Assembly (NCBI GenBank): GCA_036936605.1
Contig: JAUPFV010000002.1
Span: 163,982,813 to 164,046,812, forward strand
Reading direction: 5' to 3'
DNA: 64,000 nucleotides
From: Limnanthes douglasii subsp. nivea
Taxonomy: Eukaryota > Streptophyta > Magnoliopsida > Brassicales > Limnanthaceae
Below are positions 34,522 through 43,520 of the stretch, piece by piece (the first letter of the stretch is position 1; every line of letters begins with the position of its first letter). The position numbers and the translations under genes are program-made. Under the pieces are notes generated by a model. That model made no database searches. It had not been told where the DNA came from and saw only the letters and a list, made by a program, of their open reading frames with translations.

Positions 34522-36430
34522 ATTGAGTTGGAGTGTAGTGAAACTTAACGAATATATAATGGTCGAATATAATATCAGGATACTATAATCTTCTTGTTCA
34601 TCTTTGCATTTGAAGGAGCTTGTCTTGTTTTTATTTTGTCAATTGTCGTAGATTTGTCTTCATTTATGTTTTCTGCTGAGGTGTCGTTGGTCACGCCAAA
34701 GAAACTATGCCAGCCACGTCGGTTAGACTTCGAAAAGTCTTAAGGCTTGGTTATATTGATTTTCCTAGCCGAATTGTTATCAGAGATGTCTTCAACTTGG
34801 TTCGTACTTAATTGTTCATGTCTCTTAAAAAACCTTGCCGGCCAAAACCTCCCTTGAGGATAAAAAATCCTATTTTGCAAAAGGAAAAGAGTGAAACTAA
34901 CAATTAGTAAGCTGCTAGGATGTTCCATGCTTCTTCGACATGCTTTGATTCTTCATTGGACATAGATGAGTAGCCCTCTAGTATTTGGTGACGAATGAAG
35001 TGAAGACTATGTATAGTTGTATTTGTTGTTTGTGAGTATATTAAGCTGTAAATGTCGTGAACGTTGGGTTGGAGAATTTACCAAATGTCATAGGTGATTG
35101 TGTGTAGATGGTAAGCATGTAGGTAACAGAGTGGTGTTTGTTTTTTTAGTAGGGGTCGCTATATATAGATGACTGGAAGTAAACCTTGTGGTTCTTGTAA
35201 GTTATTTGGTCGACTTATGTGTTCTGGGGCGATTTGGAATTTTTTATGTTTGTTATATATGCGTTGATTTTTTCTCTCCATACAATATTGGGGCTCAATA
35301 TGGCCCATCTTGTAACCCTAAGGGCATGCCAATCGGCTTATTCGAAGGAGAAACGAATTTGGCATGTTACTTGACCTATATACGCTTGGTTTATTACTAG
35401 GTCGTGTATAATATCGATACTAGATATTGGGCTCAGTATGTTCCTTTATGTAGCCCCATAGGCCGTGGCCTATTAGCTTGTTCGTTTAATGGACTCAAGT
35501 AGCCAGACTCTCAATATGACTTATTGTGTAGTTCGTAGGCGTGGTCAATGACTTGTAAGGAGGTGCTAAATTCTCATGTAGACACATGAGAGAGACAACT
35601 GAGCTTGCTCCACCGCATGCTTTTGGTGTTGTTGATGCAGGCAGACACCAAAGTGATTCTTGAGAGTGGTCTTTGAAATCATAGTGAGGTAGAGTCAATA
35701 AGATGTAGCGTGAATGAACTATAATTTTAGGAAACATTGGTTGCGTTTGGCGACTGCTTCATCGACCGAAGAGAAGACCGCGATTTAGTGCCTCTTTAAT
35801 AGTTGGTGCTGTGGTGGTTGTTAACATAAACGGGACCGTGATGGAGACAAAAGAAAAACTCAATGAAATAATTGTGTAATTGGGGACTATTTCTTTATTC
35901 TTTTGTGTGTTCGTTCTATCATACACTTGAAATGTCTCAATCAAGTTAGCAAGCAAATGGTTAATTTTTCTTCTTTTTTCAGCTGTTGCATGAATTTCTT
36001 TTATTGGTTCCTTACGTCCCCCCAAGCACGTGAAACATTCCGAACAATATTTTATTTAGACCGTAAGAAGCAGTATGTCTATTTGGTGATATTTGAAATG
36101 GTTGCTCTATCATGACACGAAAATGCAAAGCGACAGCGGAGGTCCAAGCTTGAGCGTGGGGCAGATGATCGGAACGGAGCATTGATTTGATGAACCGCGG
36201 TGGTTCCGGTGAAAATAATTTTTCTTCCGGTAATCTCTTAGACACTGACTTGCACAAATCCCGACATACGCAATAAGATCTACAATCTTATTACAACCGA
36301 AAGCACCTCAATAGTAGAGTCATCCGATTATGACTCAAAGGATTGTAGAGCTCATTTGCGACTTGCAAACGTTTCTTGCTTCTCTAATTAGGCGGTGCAG
36401 GCGATAACTTTGCCGAGCAGAAGATATAGA
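34522..36430. other. Unassigned region, probable transposon debris
   Basis: No credible gene. Three imperfect phrases of the type gggctcaatatggcccatc lie near 35291, 35428 and 35508. The minus strand near 34860-34800 contains ttatcctcaagggaggtttt, reminiscent of Tat 3' regions. The minus-strand frame at 36012-36257 (LPHAQAWTSAVALHFRVM) is not recognised, but it lies just downstream of the PEX1 fragment and could be part of it. Confidence 0.4.
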
Positions 36431-36464
36431 AAATGTGGCTCTTCATTACGAAAATATCGCTTTC

Positions 36465-36906
36465 GTTGGTTTATGGATGAAGAAAGGCAACATAAGTGAG
36501 AACAACCCTCTGGTTAATACCGTTAACACCAGCTTCATAAAAAAAAGTGATTTGTCTAGATTTTGGATACGTAGTTGTTCTTTTTTACTATTATATGTAT
36601 TTACATATAAAAAAGGTTAGAACCTTGATGTGCATCCATAATTTATTTTTGCGTCTCTTTGGAGCTACAACAAATTCAGCTCCTATTTTTTATATTGTTG
36701 CTTCAGCATGCTCTGAGTTTAGCTCAAGAATTTCCCAGTTATCTTCGGTGTTGGTTTCTTGTGTAACAACAGTAGCCTTTGACACATTGGATAGAGCTCT
36801 AACTTGAACTATAGTATCATCACCGTAAGGCAATGCAATTCGCGAATTCTTGAACAATTTTGATTGCAAAGGAGGATGAGGTGTCTTGCGAAGGAAAGAG
36901 TATGAG
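36465..36906 (-). pseudogene. PEX1: PEX1 N-terminal gene fragment
   Basis: PEX1 is the AAA-ATPase that recycles the peroxisomal import receptor. The minus strand encodes [14 protein letters not shown], then after a 1-base frameshift [38 protein letters not shown] and [10 protein letters not shown] followed by a stop. It then jumps to GAEFVVAPKRRK. Plant PEX1 N-domains carry the same order (hydrophobic SAIE-like start, VRxxxNVxKATLVT, TEDDWEVLELNAE, VAVAPKRRK). Compared with them about 40 codons are deleted before GAEF. A further piece, VNGINQRVVLTYVAFLHP (about 36465-36537), matches the later VVLTSVAF segment. A GT...AG intron-like gap (about 36538-36625) lies between, so this derives from genomic DNA, not cDNA. 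Non-functional. Confidence 0.78.
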
Positions 36907-36910
36907 ACGG

Positions 36911-37169
36911 AGGAACACTCTCGTGGATGGGTTTGGAAACCACAAGCAGCAACAGAGAAGTAGAGGGGAGAAAGACATGAAGGGATTAGTCAGAGACTGA
37001 AAGAGGTTCTAGAAAGAGTTGAACAACCGAGAGGGAGAGATCATAGGTACTCGGCGTGAGTTGAAGCCAGGCGGTGGCGAGCGAGGATAGTTTAAGGGTT
37101 TTTAGCTTTTGTATTTTATTTCAACAAACCCTTTCATCGGTGGTGTATACACTATACGTCATCGAAGGA
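36911..37169. other. Flank of PEX1 fragment
   Basis: Moderately GC-rich compared with its surroundings. On the minus strand it precedes the PEX1 homology and could be 5' exon or promoter sequence of the captured gene, but no PEX1 residues are recognised in it. Confidence 0.35.
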
Positions 37170-37270
37170 GCCATTAGTCACCGGAGTTGGTCACTTGTTT
37201 CAAAACAACAACTTATTTAATTTTTATATCAAAACAGTCACTTTGTTTCACGAGTGGTCACTGGTGTTGG
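37170..37270 (+). repeat. Dispersed repeat, copy 2
   Basis: Direct repeat of 31987-32088 (tagtcaccggagttgg ... actttgtttcac), about 5.2 kb away in the same orientation, with a further tggtcactggtgttgg echo at its end. Confidence 0.7.
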
Positions 37271-37287
37271 TTTTTTGTTTTCCATTG

Positions 37288-38158
37288 TGATAAACTCCTC
37301 CTAGAATCGGCACTCTGAAATGAGATAGGGATAACTTTGCAACCAGGAATCCAAAAGGATTCAAGGATCAAAGGATGTGGATCGATAGGTCACACAAAGG
37401 TTGTGGAAAGGCCTTTGATATTCCAACTAATCTTCCTTTGGATATGACGCACCAAATGAAGAACAAGTTTTCTTGTGGATATTACACACCAACAAGAGAA
37501 GAGTAAAACTTAAGAAGTTTTTTCAGAATCAAAGATAGTCTAACCATTAGAATTCTTAGTACATAGTTTTTATAGGAGAAAGAACTAGCCTTGAACACAA
37601 TTAAGGCTGTTCTTGGAAACATAATGCATGCCTCTAAAACAATTAAGGCTTTTCTTGGAAACAAAATGCTTTAATATTGAAGATACAAAGTATTAATGAT
37701 ATAAGCTGGAAATCAGACCCTTCCCTCCTCCAAGGACGTGGCTTTTGGTGTAGATGGGCTTTGGGCTTTTATTTCAACAAATGGGCAATGGTGAAGTGAA
37801 ATAATTGCCTCATTAAAAACCTTGTCAAGAAAACCCATTGGGACAAAACTTGAACAAGGGAAAAAGAGTACAATCGAGACACTTTCTCATTTGTTGAAAT
37901 CAATTAGCTTGAATCAAGACCAAAGTGGTTTGACAAGCTTTTCCACCATACTTGCTGTATTGATCACGTGGATTCTCTAGTTGATTAAGCAATCCTCCAG
38001 CAGCTTTGTTAAATTGTTTTGCTCTTGATCGAGTTGTTGGACCAGCCGGTAAAATAAGAATATCTTCAACTTCAAGCTCATCTTCTTTTTCAAGTTGTTC
38101 ATCTGGTTCTTGCACATTTCCATGTTCTAAGCCCCTTGTGTCATCTAGGATCACATCA
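37288..38158 (-). repeat. 3' LTR of A2
   Basis: 871 bp, TGATGTGATCC to GTTTATCA. Its inner part encodes the pol tail; TATA (RC) near 37566-37575. PPT at 38159-38172. Confidence 0.92.
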
Positions 38159-38714
38159 TCCTCTCCCACTTGAAAAGGATGTGACCTCAAATCCATTTCA
38201 TCTGCGATAGAAGGAACCAAATCAGAAACATTAAAGGTAGGACTGACTTTATACTTACCTCCTAGGTCAAGTTGATACGCATTATTGTTGATCTTTTTTG
38301 TTACTTCAAATGGTCCATCAATTCTAGGCATCAAATTTGACTTCCTCTCTTCTGGAAATCTTTCCTTTCTTAAGTGCACCCATACTTGATCTCCAACTTC
38401 AAAACTTTCTCACGTCTTCCATTGTTTGCTTGTTTGACATATTGCTCAGTTCACTTTTTTATGTTTTTCCTTGCATTATCATGGATCTATTTTACAAGTT
38501 CAGCTTTATTTTTCCCATCTATGCTAGTTCTTTCACTCAAAGGCAAAAGAAGTAGATCCAAAGGAGATATTGGGTTAAATCCATAAACAATTTGAAAAGG
38601 TGAGTACTTATAAACAGAATGCATAGAATGATTGTATGCAAATTCAACATGCGGCAAACATTCTTCCCAAGTTTTCAAGTTCTTTTTAATTAATGCACGT
38701 AGAAGAGTGGACAA
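37900..38714 (-). pseudogene. A2 integrase C-terminus
   Basis: Two frames: 38714-38487 ([20 protein letters not shown]) and 38379-37900 ([41 protein letters not shown]). A frameshift region near 38400-38470 separates them. The tail overlaps the 3' LTR. Confidence 0.85.
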
Positions 38715-40604
38715 GTAGTAGAAAATAAAAGCTTATTTGTCCATCAGTTTGTGGGTGATAGGTAGTAGAAAATAAAAGCTTAGTCCCTAACTTAGACCAC
38801 AAAGTTTTCCAAAAGTAACTTAGAAACTTAGTGTCCCTATCTGAAACTATCGTCCTAGGCATGCCATGCAAGCGAACTATCTCTTTAAAGAACAGATTAG
38901 CAATGTGTAACGCATCATCAGTTTTGTGACAAGCAACAAAGTGTGCCATTTTAGAGAATCGATCAACAACCAAAAAAATTGAATCCTTACAAGTTCTAGT
39001 CCTAGGCAATCCAACTATAAAGTCCATAGATATATCATTCCAAGGATGCGTAGGAATAGGTAAAGGAGTATACAAACCGTGGGATTGAACCTTAGATTTG
39101 GCATGTTTGCAAGTAGCACATCTGTACAGATTCTTTCAACATCCCTCCTCATATGTGGCCAATGGAAGTGATCCAGCATTACTTTGAGAGTTTTAGCTAT
39201 TCCAAAATGTCCCATTAAGCCTCCTCCATGGGCTTCTCTAACAAGTAAATCTCTCATGGAACAATTAGGCACACATAAACGTTTATCAAAGAATAAGAAT
39301 CCTTCATGCCTATAGAACCGCCCTGAAGCAAACTTTTCACATGCTTGATACATCTTTCCAAAATCAGAATCATTTTCATATAAACTCTTAAGATGATCAA
39401 ATCCTAAAATCTTAGCTTCAAGAGTAGTGATTAAGGCATACCTACGGCACAATGCATCAGCAACAATATTTTCTTTACTTTGCTTGTATTTGATGACATA
39501 TGGAAATGTCTCAATAAATTCTATCCACCTTGTATGTATTTTGTTTAGTTTTTGCTGACCTTTTAGGTGTTTGAGAGATTCATGGTCAGTGTGTATGACA
39601 AACTCCTTTGGCCACAAGTAATGCTGCCATGTTTGCAAAGCTCGAACTAAGGCATATAACTCCTTGTCATAAGTAGGATAGTTTTGAGTAGCTCCTCCAA
39701 CCTTTTCACTGAAATAAGCTATGGGCTTTTTATCCTGCATCAAAACAGCTCCAATCCCAATTCCAGAAGCATCACATTCAATATCAAAAGTTTTAAGAAA
39801 ATTAGGTAATGCCAAGACAGGAGCATGAGTAAGCTTCTCTTTTAAGGATTGAAATGCTTCTTCTTGAGCTTTTTCCCACTTGAAACCAACGTCCTTCTTT
39901 ATTATTTCAGTGAGTGGTGCAGCTAAGGTGCTGAAATCTTTGACAAAATGCCTATAAAATCCTGCAAGGCCGTGGAAGCTTCTCACTTCTCCAACTGTTT
40001 TTGGACTTCGCCATTCGCGGATTGCCTTAACCTTTTCCTCATCCACCTTAATACCATCTGCACTTATAACAAAACCTAAAAGGACAAGATTATCGGTACA
40101 AAAAGTGCATTTCTTAAGATTAGCATAGAGATTATCCTTCCTAAGTACACTTAAAATCAATTTCAGATGGTAAACATGTTCTTCTAAGCACTTGCTGTAA
40201 ATTAAGATGTCATCGAAATATACTACAACAAAATATCCTATATAAGCCTTTAGAACATGATTCATTAACCGCATGAATGTACTAGGTGCATTAGTCAGCC
40301 GAAGTGGCATTACTAACCATTCATATAGTTCATGCTTAGTTTTAAATGCAGTTTTCCACTCATCCCCTTCTTTCATCCTAATTTGGTGATAACCACTTGT
40401 AAGATCAATCTTAGAAAAAATGCTAGAACCATGCAATTCATCTAACATATCATCTAATCTAGGTATAGGTTGGCGATACTTTACTGTTATGTTGTTGATG
40501 GCTCTGCAATCAACACACATTCTCCAGCTTCCATCTTTCTTGGGCACAAGTAGAGCTGGTACCGCACAAGGACTCATGCTTTCACGAATATGTCCTTTTT
40601 CCAT
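38686..40604 (-). pseudogene. A2 RT, RNase H and integrase core
   Basis: RT (40604 leftward: [29 protein letters not shown]), RNase H ([26 protein letters not shown]) and integrase finger are open for 529 codons. A 1-base deletion at about 39122 (CTDVLLANM instead of CDRCATCK) shifts the frame. Integrase continues at 39075-38686 ([21 protein letters not shown]). The codons for the catalytic Glu motif TEVVNR are replaced by a 21-bp copy of nearby sequence. A Q-to-stop change lies just upstream of 40604. Confidence 0.86.
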
Positions 40605-40963
40605 CAGTTCACTGATTTGCCTTTACAATTCTTTTATTTCCACTGGATTAGTTCTATAAGCAGGTCTGTTAGGAAGGGAGGCTCCAGGTACAAAATCTAT
40701 TTGGTGTTCGATGCCTCTAATTGGTGGAAGCCCTTTGGATTGTCTTTAGGGAATACATCTTCAAATTCCTGCAAGAGAGAAGTCATCTCACTCGGCAACA
40801 CCGGTGTCAGGTTAGTTAAACTCATAAGAGTTTCCTTGAACACAAAACGTAACATAGGTTGCTTAGAGAATAATGATTTCTTAACCTCGTCAGATTTTGC
40901 ATAGAAATTCGAATGTTTAGTTACCCCACTTTCCTTGTTCGGCATATGTTTAGTTAACATCAC
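40605..40963 (-). pseudogene. A2 protease/RT linker
   Basis: ESGVTKHSNFYAKSDEVKKS through MTSLLQEFEDVFPKDNPKG and the RT entry sequence. A 1-base deletion near 40736 shifts the frame. Directly downstream of the large gag/protease deletion. Confidence 0.78.
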
Positions 40964-41868
40964 GAGTTCTGATAATTGGTCTTCTCATCTTTTGAATAAC
41001 TTGGCTTAATTGTTACTACCCATGAACCGTAACTTGATCTTGAGGAGTTCTTTCTTTTAACTTGTTGTTCAAATAGCAAAGCTTTGTGTAGCATCTCTTC
41101 TAGTTCAACATAATACTGAGTTTCCAATTTGTCTTGAATTTCTCTATTTAAACCCCCAAGAAACCTTGACATTGTTTCCTCTCTATCTTCTGAAATATCA
41201 GCTCGCAACATTAAGGTCTCCATTTCTTCATAATACTCTTCAACAGATCAGCTTCCTTGTGTTAATCTCCTCAGCTTTAGATGCAGTTCACGGTGGTAAT
41301 GACTAGGAACAAACCTCTTCCGCATAATGGCTTTCGTTTCTGCCCATGATTCTATAGGATGTTCCTCATTACGCCTTCTTGAGGTAACTAGTTGATCCCA
41401 CGAACTAAGAGCATAATCATAAAATTCAGTAGCAGCAATTCTTACTCGATTGGTCTTCGTGTAGTGTTGAACGTTGAAAACGAGTTCCATCTTCTTTTCC
41501 CATTCCAAATAGGCATCTGGATCGTTTCTTCCATGGAATGGTGGAATCTTAATATTGAGACCTCCAAGATTGTCACGCATACGTTCGTTTCCCTCTCTTG
41601 TACGTATATGGTGCCTTCTATGGCTGTTTCGAGACGAATTTCTCATGCGTTCATAATATTCATCAGCGGCTTCATTTCTGAATTGTTCAGGTAGTTCATG
41701 GTTTCTTCTTGGATTGGTTTGTCGTGAACGGTTCCGCTCGTGGTCAGTGTTTGATTGAAGCTCTTCGCGAAAGGCATCTATCTTGGTGTCTATCAACTCT
41801 GTCATAGCTTCAATTAGAAGCTGGTTGTTATTGAAATTACTATTTTCTGCATCATTTGAATTAGACAT
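40960..41868 (-). pseudogene. A2 gag (N-terminus intact)
   Basis: Starts MSNSNDAENSNFNNNQLL at 41868, the best-preserved gag start in the window. It runs through the basic NSHRRHHIRTREG stretch and IKIPPFHGRNDPDAYLEWEK to LRRLTQGS, where a stop (TGA for Arg) ends it at 41248. The rest (ADISEDREETMSRFLGGLN, EMLHKALLFEQQVKRK) follows at 41223-40960 and is cut by the deletion before the CCHC knuckle. Confidence 0.86.
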
Positions 41869-42116
41869 CCTTTTCTACAAAACAATAAAATCATTTGGAA
41901 AGTTCTTCAATTTATTTAAAACCATCAAACATATCCAAATCTGTTTTCTTAAGAATATTAAGAGATAAGTTTCACAACAGCACCTAAAAACGATTTTCTA
42001 CGATTTTAAATCTCAAACAACTATAACTAGGGTGAAACAGATTCACAAAAAACTGATAATATGAAATAGATGAAGAAAAATTAATGAGAAAGAGAATGCC
42101 CAACTTTCAGAATGTT

Positions 42117-42128
42117 GCTCCGATACCA
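42117..42128 (-). promoter_or_regulatory. Primer-binding site of A2 (one mismatch)
   Basis: TGGTATCGGAGC on the minus strand, one change from the initiator tRNA-Met site. Confidence 0.85.
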
Positions 42129-42130
42129 CT

Positions 42131-43003
42131 TGATAAACTCCTCCTAGAATCGGTACTCTGAAATGGGATAGGGATAACTTTCCAACCAGGAACCCAAAAG
42201 GATTCAAGCATCAAAGGATGTGGAGCGATAGGTCACACAAAGGTTGTGGAAAGGCCTTTGATATTCCAACTGATCTTCCTTTGGATATGACGCACCAAAT
42301 GAAGAACACGTTTTCTTGTGGATGTTACACACCAACAAGAGAAGAGTATAACTTAAGAAGTTTTTTTTCAGAATCAAAGATAGTCTAACCATTAGAATTC
42401 TGAGTACATAGTTTTTATAGGAGAAAGAACTAGCCTTGAACACAATTAAGGCTGTTCTTGGAAACATAATGCATGCCTCTAAAACAATTAAGGCTTTTCT
42501 TGGAAACAAAATTCTTTAATATTGAAAATACAAAGTATTAATGATATAAGCTGGAAATCAGACCCTTCCCTCCTCCAAGGACGTGGCTTTTGGTGTAGAT
42601 GGGCCTTGGGCTTTTATTTCAACAAATGGGCAATGGTGAAGTGAAACAATTGCCTCATTAAAAACCTTGTCAAGAAAACCCATTAGGACAAAACTTGAAC
42701 AAGGGAAAAAGAGTACAATCGAGACACTTTCTCATTTGTTGAAATCAATTAGCTTGAATCAAGACCAAAGTGGTTTGACAAGATTTTCTACCATACTTGT
42801 TGTTTTGATCACGTGGATTCTCTAGGTTATTAAGCAATCCTCTAACAGCTTTGTTAAATTGTTTTGCTCTTGATCGAGTTGTTGGACCAGCCGGTAAAAT
42901 AAGAATATCTTCAACTTCAAGCTCATCTTCTTTTTCAAGTTGTTCATCTGGTTCTTGCACATTTCCATGTTCTAAGCTCCTTGTATCATCTAGGATCACA
43001 TCA
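42131..43003 (-). repeat. 5' LTR of A2
   Basis: 873 bp, TGATGTGATCC to GTTTATCA. TATA at 42411-42420. Contains the orphan pol tail (42745-43000). Confidence 0.92.
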
Positions 43004-43520
43004 GTTAGGAAGGGAGGCTCCAGGTACAAAATCTATTTGGTGTCCGATGCCTCTAATGGGTGGAAGCCCCTTTGGATTCTCTTCAGGGAATACATCTTCA
43101 AATTCCTACAAGAGAGAATTCATCTCACTCGGCAACACCGGTGTCGAGTTAGTTAAACTCATAAGAGTTTCCTTAAACACAAAAAGTAATATAGGTTGCT
43201 TAGAGAATAATGCTTTCCTTAACCTCGCCAGATTTTGCATAGAAATTCGAATGTTTAGTTACCTGACAATTTCTTCGGAAGAATCAGAGACAATTTCTTC
43301 TTCCTCTGAAATTATTTCTCCATTATCTAGAATCGTCATAATCTTCTTATTAGAACACTCATTAGCATAATGTCCCATCCCTTTGCACTTGAAACACTTA
43401 CATCACGAGTTCTGATTGCAACCTCTTTAGGTTTGCCCTTGTTATCAATAGACAATGGTGTTCCAGATTTTTGGTTCACCTCTACATAGCTTCTTTTCCG
43501 ATAATTGGTCTTCTCATCTT
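43004..43520 (-). pseudogene. CRM-A internal fragment A7
   Basis: RT entry/linker (GASLPN side through NLTPVLPSEM, about 43004-43265) fused to the gag zinc-knuckle region (CKGMGHYANEC, about 43266-43400) by deletion of the protease. Terminated at the satellite by a joint in the KDEKTNYQ codons. Belongs to a third element copy, not to A2. Confidence 0.8.

Larger units (their letters stand above)
37288..43003 (-). mobile_element. CRM-type chromovirus A2 (both LTRs, internally deleted)
   Basis: 5716 bp with two long LTRs (37288-38158 and 42131-43003), PPT and PBS. Gag lacks its zinc knuckle and the whole protease is missing (about 690 bp shorter than A3; junction near 40965). The 5-bp flanks do not match (CATTG on the left, GTTAG on the right), and the right flank is internal sequence of another CRM-A copy. 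The two ends may therefore come from different insertions joined by recombination. Could not be autonomous. Confidence 0.9.

Noticed and set aside
35188..36620. Small ORFs between the LTR-like sequence and the PEX1 fragment (35188-35400, 35759-36025, 36012-36257).
   Set aside because: No recognisable domains, no start context or conservation to support them. Most are random frames in transposon debris.
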